Shown here one piece after another: positions 25,752 to 33,813 of a stretch of DNA of 64,000 nt. The notes under the pieces are model-generated. The model was not told where the DNA came from. It worked only from the letters and a program-made list of their open reading frames with translations, and did not search any database. A program made the position numbers and the translations under genes. Numbering within the stretch: position 1 is the first letter of the stretch; each line of letters starts with the position of its first letter. This DNA comes from Planctomycetia bacterium. Its GTDB lineage: Bacteria; Planctomycetota; Planctomycetia; Pirellulales; Thermoguttaceae. Location: the NCBI GenBank assembly GCA_030539295.1, contig JAUNSJ010000011.1, positions 42,070 through 106,069 on the forward strand, written 5' to 3'.

Positions 25752-26558
25752 ATGAAAATGGCAAAAAGCATCATTTTTTCCGTCGCAGTCGTCACATTTG
25801 GGCTTCTTGCCCTGATGCCCCTGGCCGCGCAGGAGACTTTGCAATCGGAGAATCAGGCCGGGCAGACCGAAGAGAATACAACGACCGACCCTTTTTCGCC
25901 CTTGGCCGACCAGCCGGAGACGTTGCGTCCGCTCGATAAGAAGGCGCCAATTTGGGTCACCCCCGACCGAACAACGCTCGTACTCGGGGGCGAGGTCTGC
26001 CTCCGGGAGGGCCTGCTTGAACTTTTTGCCTGCGCCGAACGGAGTAAAGAACATGAGTCCATTGTGGTTCTGAAGATCAAGCCGCACCTTATCCACGCCG
26101 GTTTACTCGTACTCGGCGCGAAGCAGGGGAGTCCGGCCCGATTTGACCCCGTCTTCGTACCACCGTCCGGCGAAAAGATTCATGTAGAGGTCCGCTGGCG
26201 CGACGAAACGGGCGAAGTCCAGCGAGCCAGTGCACAGGAATGGGTTCGCGAGGCTCGCTCCGGGAAGGAAATGACGGTGCCTTGGGTCTTTACGGGCGGG
26301 CTTTTTGGCACCGATGCCGACGGGAACCGGTACTATCTGGCCGACGTATCTGGAGAAATTATTGGTGTTTCGAACTTTCCCGGCAGTGTTTTGGACGTTC
26401 CGTTTGAAAGCGTAACGTCAAATGATAATCTGTATTATGAGCCGAATACGGAGAAAATTCCGCCTCTTGGCACGCCTGTTACGCTCCTGCTGACAATCGA
26501 GCAAGACGAGCCGTCGGAACTGCCGTCAAAACAGCCGTCGGAAGAGCCGTCAATATAA
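25752..26558 (+). CDS. Exported protein of unknown function
   Basis: 268 residues with a signal peptide (SIIFSVAVVTFGLLALMPLAAQE). The mature part has an acidic, Thr/Glu-rich N-terminus, then a beta-rich region (WVTPDRTTLVLGGEVCLREGLLE, VVLKIKPHLIHAGLLVLGA). It ends in a low-complexity tail of near-repeats SEQ/PSE-PSEEPS. The tail looks like a linker or surface exposure segment. No catalytic motif. A complete promoter lies upstream. Secreted or periplasmic; function unknown. Confidence 0.7.
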   Translation: MKMAKSIIFSVAVVTFGLLALMPLAAQETLQSENQAGQTEENTTTDPFSPLADQPETLRPLDKKAPIWVTPDRTTLVLGGEVCLREGLLELFACAERSKEHESIVVLKIKPHLIHAGLLVLGAKQGSPARFDPVFVPPSGEKIHVEVRWRDETGEVQRASAQEWVREARSGKEMTVPWVFTGGLFGTDADGNRYYLADVSGEIIGVSNFPGSVLDVPFESVTSNDNLYYEPNTEKIPPLGTPVTLLLTIEQDEPSELPSKQPSEEPSI

Positions 26559-26635
26559 TTCTTGTTGGCCTCCCTTTTACGGAATAAAATTCTTGTAATT
26601 CGGCGGCCAAATGCTCAAAAAACGGGTTTCGCCAC

Positions 26636-26664
26636 TTGACATTTTGCGTCCCTTCTGGTTTAAT
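26636..26664 (+). promoter_or_regulatory. Near-consensus promoter for the aminotransferase gene
   Basis: TTGACA at 26636-26641, 17-base spacer, TTTAAT at 26659-26664, 77 bases upstream of the ATG at 26741. Confidence 0.75.
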
Positions 26665-26740
26665 GACGGGATAAACAAATGTTTGTCCTCAACGCGCACA
26701 CCACACCCCTGGCGATCATGTTGCTGTTAAGGAGAAAATC

Positions 26741-28000
26741 ATGTCACAATTGGCAATTGAGGGCGGTGCCCCTGTTTTTACCGAACCTTTTCCTGGCTGG
26801 CCGTCCTTCGAAGCGGGGACAGCCGAGAAAGTGGCTCAAGTTTTAATGTCCGGTAAGGTAAACTACTGGACCGGTCCTGTTGGTCATCGGTTTGAAGACG
26901 CGTGGGCGTCTTATCTTGGTGTCAAACACGGGATTAGCGTAACCAATGGCACAGCGGCACTGCACGTCGCGGTTGCTTCTCTGGGCATTGGTCCCGGCGA
27001 TGAAGTTATATGCCCAAGCTATTCCTTCATTGCGTCGAGCTTTTGTATTCTTCAGGCCGGCGCGCTTCCGGTCTTTGCTGACGTCGGTACAGACCACGTC
27101 ATTTCCGCGGAGGATATCGAGAGCAAGATTACCGAACGGACGAAAGCGATTCTGGTCGTGCATCTGTACGGAGTTGTGGTCGATATGGACCCCATCCTGG
27201 CCCTGGCAAAGAAGTACAATTTGAAAGTCATTGAAGACTGTGCCCAATGCTTCGGTGGCGTCTACAAAGGGAAGAAGGCGGGCACCATCGGCGACGTCGG
27301 TTGCTTTAGTTTCTGCCAGAGCAAGCACTTCACCACCGGTGGTGAAGGCGGTATGGTCGTAACAAACGACGATGACCTTGCCTGGGAATGCCGCTCATTT
27401 CGCGACCACGGGTACGACGTGAAGCAGCGTATGAGTCTTTTGGAACTGGAAGGGAAATTGCTTTACATTCATCGCCGGGTCGGCTTTAACTTCCGCATGA
27501 CGGAAATTCAGTCGCAAATTGGTCTGTGCGAAATAGCGCGATTTGCCTCGTGGAACCTTCCGAACCGAATCCGGAACGGCCAGGCGTTCATCAAGGGGCT
27601 TAAGGACCACCCGCTTGTTATGTACGCACCAGTCGATACGGAGGAGCGCCAGAACGCGTTCTGGTGGGCACCTTTCGTCCTTGATACGGACCGGCTTAGC
27701 TGCACCGTTAAAGAGTTCATTGCTGCCATAGCCGCTGAAGGAGTCCCGGTTTACAGCGTTCTTTGGCCGGAAATGTACAAAGAAAAGGCTTATGTCGACC
27801 GCGTCGGATTCGGTACAGCGAACTACCCGTTTGAGGATCCAAAGGCACGTCATATCGATTACACGCAATGCGATTGCAAACAGGCTCGCTGGATGACCGA
27901 CCGCACAATGTGCTTCTTTACACACCCGGTCTACGAGCCGCGGCACGTTCAGGCGTGTATCGATGCCTTCAACAAGGTGGCCGAAGCGCGTATGAAGTGA
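26741..28000 (+). CDS. DegT/DnrJ/EryC1/StrS-family PLP sugar aminotransferase
   Basis: 419 residues, fold type I aminotransferase of the nucleotide-sugar type. Visible: NGTAALHVA (phosphate site), DEVICPSYSF, VIEDCAQCFGG with the Asp that contacts the PLP nitrogen, and SKHFTTGGEGG with the PLP Lys. These enzymes transaminate keto-sugars for cell-surface glycans or natural products; some members of the AHBA-synthase type act on other ketones. Cytoplasmic. Followed after 162 bases by a Gfo/Idh oxidoreductase, a frequent partner in amino-sugar pathways. Own promoter upstream. Confidence 0.9.
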   Translation: MSQLAIEGGAPVFTEPFPGWPSFEAGTAEKVAQVLMSGKVNYWTGPVGHRFEDAWASYLGVKHGISVTNGTAALHVAVASLGIGPGDEVICPSYSFIASSFCILQAGALPVFADVGTDHVISAEDIESKITERTKAILVVHLYGVVVDMDPILALAKKYNLKVIEDCAQCFGGVYKGKKAGTIGDVGCFSFCQSKHFTTGGEGGMVVTNDDDLAWECRSFRDHGYDVKQRMSLLELEGKLLYIHRRVGFNFRMTEIQSQIGLCEIARFASWNLPNRIRNGQAFIKGLKDHPLVMYAPVDTEERQNAFWWAPFVLDTDRLSCTVKEFIAAIAAEGVPVYSVLWPEMYKEKAYVDRVGFGTANYPFEDPKARHIDYTQCDCKQARWMTDRTMCFFTHPVYEPRHVQACIDAFNKVAEARMK

Positions 28001-28162
28001 GTCGTAATTGACCTGTCTGTAATGGACCCTTAGTTGTGTGTCAGCGGCGCCCCGTCGCAACGTGTTCTTCACGAGTTACAGGGCGCTCCTGACCGTTTTC
28101 TTTTTTCGCATTTGTGACGTTGTTTTTTGCTTAAAGCAGCGTCCGGAAAGGTGTATATAATT

Positions 28163-29230
28163 ATGTCTAAAATAAAATATGGTCTCATTGGTTTCGGTGG
28201 TATTGCAGAAAATCGCATAGCCAAAGAAGGATTCGCCTGCGACCGATCACGTTTTGCGCCGCTGGAGAACGCGACTCTTGTCGCCGCTACGGACTTGAAC
28301 CAGGCGAGAAAGCCCGCCGCGGAAGCACTCGGACTTGAATGGTACGATAATGCGCAAAAGATGATTGACGATTCTCGTATTGATGCGGTCTATATTGCGA
28401 CGAATAACCTGACGCACGCTCCGCTGGCCACGATGGCACTCAATGCGGGTAAGCATGTCATTGTAGAGAAACCACTTGCCACGACCCCCGAAGACGCGCA
28501 ATCGCTCGTCGCACTGGCTAAGGCAAAGAATCTTTCCATAGCCGTCGACCACATGATGATCTATAACCGGCTCAACCGGCAAGCGAAAGAGCTGATCAAT
28601 CAAGGCGCTGTCGGCACGGTGAATGACAGCTGCTTCCATATGGATTTTGCCTATGGTTTCGACCCGGCCGAGGCGGCTACCTGGCGTTGCAATAATGACG
28701 CGGAACTTGGCGGGCCTATTGGCGACGTTGCCAGCCACTGCTTCTATATGGCCGAGTTTATGCTCGACGACGAAATTGACGAGGTTGCCGCCGTCTACTA
28801 CCCGAAGACGGTTCCCATTGCCGTTGAGACAGGCGCCTATATTCGATTCCGCATGAAAAAGAGCGGTCTTTCGGGTTCCGTTCACGTCTCCTTCGGCGAA
28901 CTTCGTGGCGGACTGGGCGGCACACTGTCGAATTTGGGCTACGAGATCTACGGTGATAAAGGTGTTCTTCGCGGATATGGAACCATGTTCCAGCTTTCCG
29001 GTTATGACGACGAACCGCTTCCCATCCGACTTGAACTGGATCAGTTTACAAGTCAGCAGAATTTCAAGGCAGACGGGCCGTCGCCTAACATCTATCAGAG
29101 CCTGATTCAGCATCATGCGGAATCCATCATTAAGGGTGAACCCATCTTCGCCGCCGATGGCCCGCGTAACGTGCGACTCTGTTTCGCCGCCCATGAATCG
29201 GCCCGACAGGGTGGTCTGTGGCGACGCTAA
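28163..29230 (+). CDS. Gfo/Idh/MocA-family oxidoreductase (cytoplasmic)
   Basis: 355 residues. N-terminal Rossmann fold starts KYGLIGFGGIAENR (GxGxxA). The EKP catalytic Lys motif is VEKPLA after AGKHVI, and the substrate-domain D/H residues appear in GGPIGDVASHCFYMAEF. NAD(P)-dependent oxidation or reduction of a sugar or cyclitol. No Tat signal, unlike the two other family members in this window. ATG 28163 is chosen over an earlier in-frame start because the Rossmann fold begins right after it. Likely works with the aminotransferase just upstream. Confidence 0.9.
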   Translation: MSKIKYGLIGFGGIAENRIAKEGFACDRSRFAPLENATLVAATDLNQARKPAAEALGLEWYDNAQKMIDDSRIDAVYIATNNLTHAPLATMALNAGKHVIVEKPLATTPEDAQSLVALAKAKNLSIAVDHMMIYNRLNRQAKELINQGAVGTVNDSCFHMDFAYGFDPAEAATWRCNNDAELGGPIGDVASHCFYMAEFMLDDEIDEVAAVYYPKTVPIAVETGAYIRFRMKKSGLSGSVHVSFGELRGGLGGTLSNLGYEIYGDKGVLRGYGTMFQLSGYDDEPLPIRLELDQFTSQQNFKADGPSPNIYQSLIQHHAESIIKGEPIFAADGPRNVRLCFAAHESARQGGLWRR

Positions 29231-29247
29231 GTGCATGGCCCGCCTAC

Positions 29248-29274
29248 GTTCCCGACTGCTCGCAGGTCGGGAAC
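29248..29274. repeat. Dispersed hairpin family, copy 2
   Basis: GTTCCCGAC (29248-29256) / GTCGGGAAC (29266-29274) around loop TGCTCGCAG, 18 bases after the Gfo/Idh stop codon. Followed by ACCAGCAATAACGAAAA, also found after the copy at 33133. Confidence 0.8.
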
Positions 29275-29429
29275 CAGCAATAACGAAAATGGAAGCCCAT
29301 CCCCGCCAACGTGCAATGGATTTGCCATTTACCTGTCATCGCCATTCCACGGCGGCCTGTAAGGCCAGCACATTATAGCCCGGGGTAAGGAGAAATACAA
29401 CGTATTTCGACGTTCCCCGGGTCAACGAT

Positions 29430-29534
29430 CTCCTAGTAAACCACGCCCTGTAAGGGCAGCACAGCCCACAACAAAAGACAGCGCCGCTGGATGCGCTGCT
29501 CTCACAGGCCGGGCGAACGTAATGAACTGGGGCG
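29430..29534. repeat. Dispersed repeat module B and start of the cassette-shared region
   Basis: The stretch with CACGCCCTGTAAGGGC, CAACAAAAGACAGCGCCGCT recurs in inverted orientation around 56155-56222 and in part at 33190-33230. From 29511, GGGCGAACGTAATGAACTGG is shared with the region upstream of the second DUF1559 cassette (58453-58474, inverted), which marks the left limit of the homology between the two cassettes. Confidence 0.6.
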
Positions 29535-29606
29535 CACCCTCATTCGGCGCGTTAAAAGGCAACGCAACAAGGGAAATCGGGTCAAAAACCGTCCCTTTTG
29601 CCGAGT

Positions 29607-29642
29607 TTGTCGCAAAATGGAAGTTCATTTTGCGCAAAAAGG
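29607..29642 (+). promoter_or_regulatory. Operator-like element upstream of DUF1559 cassette 1
   Basis: CGCAAAATG (29611-29619) and CATTTTGCG (29626-29634) form an inverted repeat with a 6-base loop and are followed by GCAAAA, creating a TTTTGCGCAAAA palindrome. The element lies immediately upstream of the -35 box. Near-identical copies lie upstream of cassette 2 (58342-58372) and of the sugar-phosphate isomerase gene (55936-55975). Inferred binding site of a shared regulator. Confidence 0.55.
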
Positions 29643-29644
29643 AA

Positions 29645-29672
29645 TTGTTTTTTCTGGTTTCTTGTGTATAAT
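29645..29672 (+). promoter_or_regulatory. Promoter of DUF1559 cassette 1
   Basis: TTGTTT at 29645-29650, 16-base spacer, perfect TATAAT at 29667-29672, about 100 bases upstream of the ATG at 29771. Duplicated almost exactly in front of cassette 2. Confidence 0.75.
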
Positions 29673-29770
29673 AAGGATTAGTAGAATAATCATTGGGATG
29701 ATTGGATATTGTTTTAAAAATCGCCCATGTTTTCGGTAAGCCAAACTTTCTTTACACAAGGAGAAGAAAC

Positions 29771-30965
29771 ATGAAGAAGAGTAACAGAATCAAAGTCGTG
29801 CGTTTGTTAATTTGCGGGGGGGGGAGATTTAGGTCCTCAAAGAAAATCCCTTCTCAAAAAAATTCTCGCTTTTACCCTCGTCGAACTTCTGGTGGTGATC
29901 GCCATCATCGGAATCTTAATCGCGCTTCTACTGCCGGCGGTTCAGGCCGCACGCGAGGCGGCCCGGCGCATGCAGTGCTCCAACAATTTCAAGCAGTATG
30001 GCGTGGCGCTGCACAATTATCACGACGTGAATTCGTCCCTGCCGTCGCCCTTGTGTATACGTGTTACGAGCCTTCGATGGAATACGCATTACGCCTTGTG
30101 TCCTTTTATGGAGCAGGCCGCGATTTATGACACGGAGAAAAATACTTACTATGAAGTTTGGGAAGGTCCTTTCGCTCCGTACACTATTGACACACTCTGT
30201 TGTCCTTCGGACCCCAATGCCACGAAATCCAACGCCCGAAATAATGTCCATCCCAGTTATGGGGACGCAAGCTATGGGGCAGGTTTCCCGTATGCCGTAG
30301 CCATAGTGACAGGTGCTTGGAGCTTTACAAACACTACCATATGGACTGGCATCGACGCCCAATTAAAAACTTGGAACGACCTGAATACACGATCACGCGG
30401 CGTGTTTGCCGCATATCGTTTTACCAATTTGTCCTTTATTGTAGATGGGACTTCCAATACGGTTGCCGCTTCTGAATGTGTCTCTTTTGCGGACGAAGAA
30501 TCGAATAAAATAAAGGGGGGCGTAGCCAAAGATGCCTTAACAGCGACAGATCTAACGACGGGCGGCACGGGCAGCGGACCGGGACTCTGCTTGACGGTCG
30601 CTGGAAGTGGTGATGATCGCTCTGTTTTTACCGGAACAGCCGCGAGAACCTGGCGAGGGGGTGGTGGAATCTTCGATGGCGTTTTTCTCAATCACGGTTT
30701 TCAAACCATCTTGCCGCCGAATTCGCCTTCGTGCAATGTCAAATCGATCACGGGTGATGCAGATTGTACATATGGTATTGTATCCGCGACGAGTTTTCAT
30801 TCGGGTGGTGTTAACGTTCTCTTGGCTGACGGCTCCGTGCGATTCGTTAGTGAGACGATTGACTGTGGCGACCTTACCAAATCAGGTCGGGAATCCGGGG
30901 AGAGCGATTATGGTGTTTGGGGCGCGGCCGGTTCGCCACAGGGTGGGGAGACCAAAGCGTTATGA
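29771..30965 (+). CDS. DUF1559 prepilin-like protein 1, frame broken at a G9 tract
   Basis: The ATG at 29771 has a strong AAGGAGAAGAAAC ribosome-binding site and encodes a 15-residue leader ([15 protein letters not shown]) that runs into nine Gs (29816-29824). The DUF1559 frame continues from the far side in another phase: [14 protein letters not shown], then [17 protein letters not shown] (type IV prepilin-like helix), the family hallmark [17 protein letters not shown], and the C-terminal [16 protein letters not shown]. In that phase a stop lies just before the tract (29808) and no ATG, GTG or TTG occurs between it and the prepilin helix, so the gene cannot be made as sequenced without a shift. 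Losing one G, or gaining two, joins the frames and gives about 397 residues. DUF1559 proteins are pseudopilin-like planctomycete proteins. The next gene overlaps the stop codon (ATGA). Confidence 0.85.
29816..29824 (+). repeat. G9 homopolymer at the frame junction (putative slippage switch)
   Basis: Nine consecutive Gs at codon 16 of the leader. Tract lengths of 3n+2 (8 or 11) put the leader in frame with DUF1559; 9 does not. Apart from the paired tract at 58159, I see no other G or C run this long in the window. Confidence 0.9.
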
Positions 30966-31498
30966 GAAATCTATTTTTTAATGGGATTTTATGCGTTGCA
31001 TTTATTGCAATGGGTTGCGCGGGGCCGGAAAAGCCGGAAGGCATGCCGGACCTGCTACCGGTAACGCTTGTTCTTACGCAGGACGGAACTCCCCTGGCCG
31101 GGGCCAATGTCGCACTGGCTCCGGTGGAACAAACCGCTGGCAGAAATTGGACGAGCGGCGGCATGACCGACGAATCCGGGACTGTTGTTATCTCCACTTA
31201 TGGAAAGTTCCGCGGCGCACCGGCAGGAACGTATAAAGTCGCCTTGCGAAAGACCAAGGAAACGGGCCCGATATCACGCGACGACGGTCCGGAGGGAATC
31301 GCCGAATACAAGCAGTGGGAGGCGGAACACGCGAAAGAACTCGCCCAGATAAAAACCGTCAGTTGCATCGAAAAAGCGTATACCAGCGCAGCGACAACAC
31401 CACTGGAGATTACTGTCGACCAAGGAAATACACGATTCGAACTCAATGCCGGCAAGTCCGTTGAAGAAGAAATCAAACGGACCAGACACGGTATGTAA
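30962..31498 (+). CDS. Lipoprotein with carboxypeptidase-regulatory-like domain, cassette 1
   Basis: 178 residues. N-terminal lipoprotein signal ([11 protein letters not shown]) with lipobox Cys, so probably anchored in a membrane. The body is a transthyretin/CarboxypepD_reg-like beta-sandwich: [19 protein letters not shown], then [29 protein letters not shown], the pattern by which such domains display a beta-sandwich. The ATG overlaps the DUF1559 stop codon (ATGA), so the two are translationally coupled and share the fate of the G-tract switch. Paralogue: 56401-56925. Confidence 0.85.
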   Translation: MRNLFFNGILCVAFIAMGCAGPEKPEGMPDLLPVTLVLTQDGTPLAGANVALAPVEQTAGRNWTSGGMTDESGTVVISTYGKFRGAPAGTYKVALRKTKETGPISRDDGPEGIAEYKQWEAEHAKELAQIKTVSCIEKAYTSAATTPLEITVDQGNTRFELNAGKSVEEEIKRTRHGM

Positions 31499-31633
31499 AA
31501 TTAAAGAATTGTTAATTTCTTCACAAAAAGTAACAATAGGGAGTTGCGCGAACTCGCCTTGGTATCGGCTACTGCGCGCAATTCCCACAATAATTCAATA
31601 ACGCAACCGCACACTACCCCCTGGAGCTTAATC

Positions 31634-33112
31634 ATGCTAAAACAATTTTTGGCCGTACTGTTTTGTCTTACTTTTATTTTAACCCCGTCAACGTTCACCC
31701 GAGGGTCAACGCTTGAAGTTGGAACCGCGACCGTCGACATAACCCCTGAAAAAAGTGTCCCCCTATGTGGGCAGTGGGGCCTGCGTCTTTCGCAAGGTGT
31801 AAATCGTCCGATAACCGCAAATGTTTTGGCTTTGGAAGCTGTGGAAGGGCAAGAGAAGAACGCTGCTATTTTTGTTTCCGTAGAAGTGTGTGTGCTTCCA
31901 GATATTCTGCTTAACGCCGTGCGGGAGAAAGTTGCGAAAGCGGATTCCACAATCGACGTTGATAACATCATTTTATCTGCAACGCATACGCATACGGCAC
32001 CCGCCTTTTCCGGAGCCAAACTACCGAGTCGCGATGATGTCGCCGATTATCCCGAAATTATTGATTTCGTCTCGGCACGAATCGCTGACGCTATTGTTCA
32101 GGCGTGGCAGGCCCGCAAACCGAACGCGGAATTCGCCTGGGGAAGCGATTATGCCGGAATCGGTTTCAGTCGGCGCGAAGTCTATAAGGGCGGCTCCGCA
32201 GTCATGTACGGTGACCCCGGTCAAGATGATTTCGATTATTTTGAAAATGTGGAGAATCATGAAATTGGCGCTGTCTTCTTTCGAGACGAAAATAAAAAAT
32301 TATGCGCGATTATGGTGAACGTTGCCTGTCCGTCGCAAGTCAATGAGGGTGACATTCGAATCGACGCCGATTACTGGCATTACGTGCGTGAAAGTTTACA
32401 CCAAAAGTTCGGCGACGATGTGGTTATTCTCGGCCAATGCTCCGCCGCAGGCGACATATCCCCGCATTATCAGTATGAGAAAGACTCGCAGACCCGAGCA
32501 CGTAATCTTCGCGGATTCGAGCCGGGACTTGTGGGCGAAATGCAGGAAATTGCAAGAAAGATTACCATTGCCGTCAGTTCCGCCTGGGAAGTGGCCGATA
32601 AGGACTGGCAGGCAAATGTGCCGTTTCAGCATGAATACAAAATATGTGAATTGCCCATGCGCATCGTAACCGAGGCGGAAATGCAGGAAGCGAAAGGCCA
32701 ACTCGATGCGTTTGAGGCGGAGCTAGCCGCGAACCCCGACAAATCGCCAGCGGAGATCGCCTTTATGGGGTACGACTGGTTTGGCAGTATTGTCAACCGC
32801 TATAACGAGCAGCAGACGAATCCGAATCCGCTCTATAAAACACCGGTACATGTTGTGCGACTGGGCGATCTTGCCTTGTGCACGAACGAGTTTGAACTCT
32901 TTACCGATTTCGGAATCTGGATTAAAACGCATTCGCCGGCGGTTAAGACGTTCATTATCCAGCTCGCGGGACCAGGCCCGTACCTGCCAACGAAGCGCGC
33001 CGTCGAAGGCGGAAGCTATAGCGCCGTTGTTGGCAGCAATCAAGCCTCGCCGGAAGGCGGCGACCGGCTCGTGCGTGAAACGGTCGACATGCTCCGCGAA
33101 ATTTGGAAGTAG
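31634..33112 (+). CDS. Exported neutral/alkaline ceramidase-like hydrolase
   Basis: 492 residues with signal peptide (FLAVLFCLTFILTPSTFTRG). Matches the N-terminal catalytic domain of neutral/alkaline non-lysosomal ceramidases: VGTATVDITPEKSVPLCGQ, and ATHTHTAPAFSG with the metal-binding His pair, followed by GRDxx-like and GQCSAAGDISPHY segments. Planctomycete genomes carry many such proteins, and the true substrate is generally unproven (an amide of a lipid or sugar). The C-terminal immunoglobulin-like domain of classical ceramidases is absent. ATG 31634 is set by the signal peptide. It lies 135 bases after the lipoprotein gene and may be read from the same promoter. Confidence 0.85.
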   Translation: MLKQFLAVLFCLTFILTPSTFTRGSTLEVGTATVDITPEKSVPLCGQWGLRLSQGVNRPITANVLALEAVEGQEKNAAIFVSVEVCVLPDILLNAVREKVAKADSTIDVDNIILSATHTHTAPAFSGAKLPSRDDVADYPEIIDFVSARIADAIVQAWQARKPNAEFAWGSDYAGIGFSRREVYKGGSAVMYGDPGQDDFDYFENVENHEIGAVFFRDENKKLCAIMVNVACPSQVNEGDIRIDADYWHYVRESLHQKFGDDVVILGQCSAAGDISPHYQYEKDSQTRARNLRGFEPGLVGEMQEIARKITIAVSSAWEVADKDWQANVPFQHEYKICELPMRIVTEAEMQEAKGQLDAFEAELAANPDKSPAEIAFMGYDWFGSIVNRYNEQQTNPNPLYKTPVHVVRLGDLALCTNEFELFTDFGIWIKTHSPAVKTFIIQLAGPGPYLPTKRAVEGGSYSAVVGSNQASPEGGDRLVRETVDMLREIWK

Positions 33113-33132
33113 TTACGTTCCCGACTGCTTAC

Positions 33133-33159
33133 GTTCCCGACTGCTCGCAGGTCGGGAAC
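33133..33159. repeat. Dispersed hairpin family, copy 3
   Basis: GTTCCCGAC / GTCGGGAAC around TGCTCGCAG, preceded by a partial second copy of the left arm (33116-33130, GTTCCCGACTGCTTAC). Directly downstream of the ceramidase-like gene. The shared ACCAGCAATAACGAAAA follows. Confidence 0.8.
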
Positions 33160-33383
33160 CAGCAATAACGAAAACAATAACCACCCATAACAAAAGGCGT
33201 CGCCGCGGTTTGTGCTGCCCTTACAGGGCGATATTAATTTTCTACCGCAAACCCGGGGCGTCGGTCGCTGCGCTCCCTTGCCCCGGGCTATGATATGCTG
33301 GCCTTACAGGCCGCCGGTTCTTGGCGATGCTGGGTAAATGGCGAATCTATCGCAGATTGGCTGGGCTTCTGTTTTCGTTGTTG

Positions 33384-33465
33384 GCAGTTCCCAAACGTTG
33401 TTGCTGGGTCGGGCCCTGCGAGCAGGCCCTCCCTATCTTCGCAAGAAAATTTGGCGCACCCCCTC
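33384..33465. repeat. 84-bp dispersed repeat, copy B
   Basis: Homologous to 17334-17417: GGCAGTTCCCAAACGTTG, GGGTCGGGCCCTGCGAGCAG, CCTCCCTATCTTCGCAAG, GGCGCACCCCC. Contains the hairpin variant GGGCCCTGCGAGCAGG(G)CCC at about 33410-33430. Confidence 0.7.
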
Positions 33466-33487
33466 TCGGTGTCTCGGTGAAGAGAGG

Positions 33488-33516
33488 CCTTGACAGAACG
33501 ACTCGAAAACACTATA
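33488..33516 (+). promoter_or_regulatory. Promoter of the GH106-like gene, implying a ~290-base leader
   Basis: Perfect TTGACA at 33488-33493, 17-base spacer, TATACT at 33511-33516. The next ATG with a good ribosome-binding site is at 33814. The leader contains two hairpins, CCGCA-GCCA-TGCGG (33665-33678) and TGCTGGCG (33719-33726) / CGCCAGCA (33743-33750). Confidence 0.6.
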
Positions 33517-33813
33517 CTATCTACAAAGAAACCGTGGAATCCAAACAGGGTTTTAATGTTTTCTACTTTCAAGGACGTAATGTTTGCTCCTGATAAAACG
33601 ATTTTATTCGGAAAAAACCATTATATCAGACCAAGTTACGCCTGCCGTCTCCCCCTTAAGTCATCCGCAGCCATGCGGTAGAACCACAAACCTGACACAA
33701 CAAAAGAATTTTGCAACGTGCTGGCGTTGCGATCTACTCCCGCGCCAGCAAGTCAAAACTTTCAGGCTACTACGTTTCTTGGAAAGTGCAGTCATTTCAC
33801 AAAGGAGAAAAAA

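Noticed and set aside
29702..30130. A 142-residue plus-strand frame across the start of DUF1559 cassette 1
   Set aside because: Only its first part (leader) is meaningful. Beyond the G tract it reads the DUF1559 DNA in the wrong frame and is the OFF-state product, not a separate gene.
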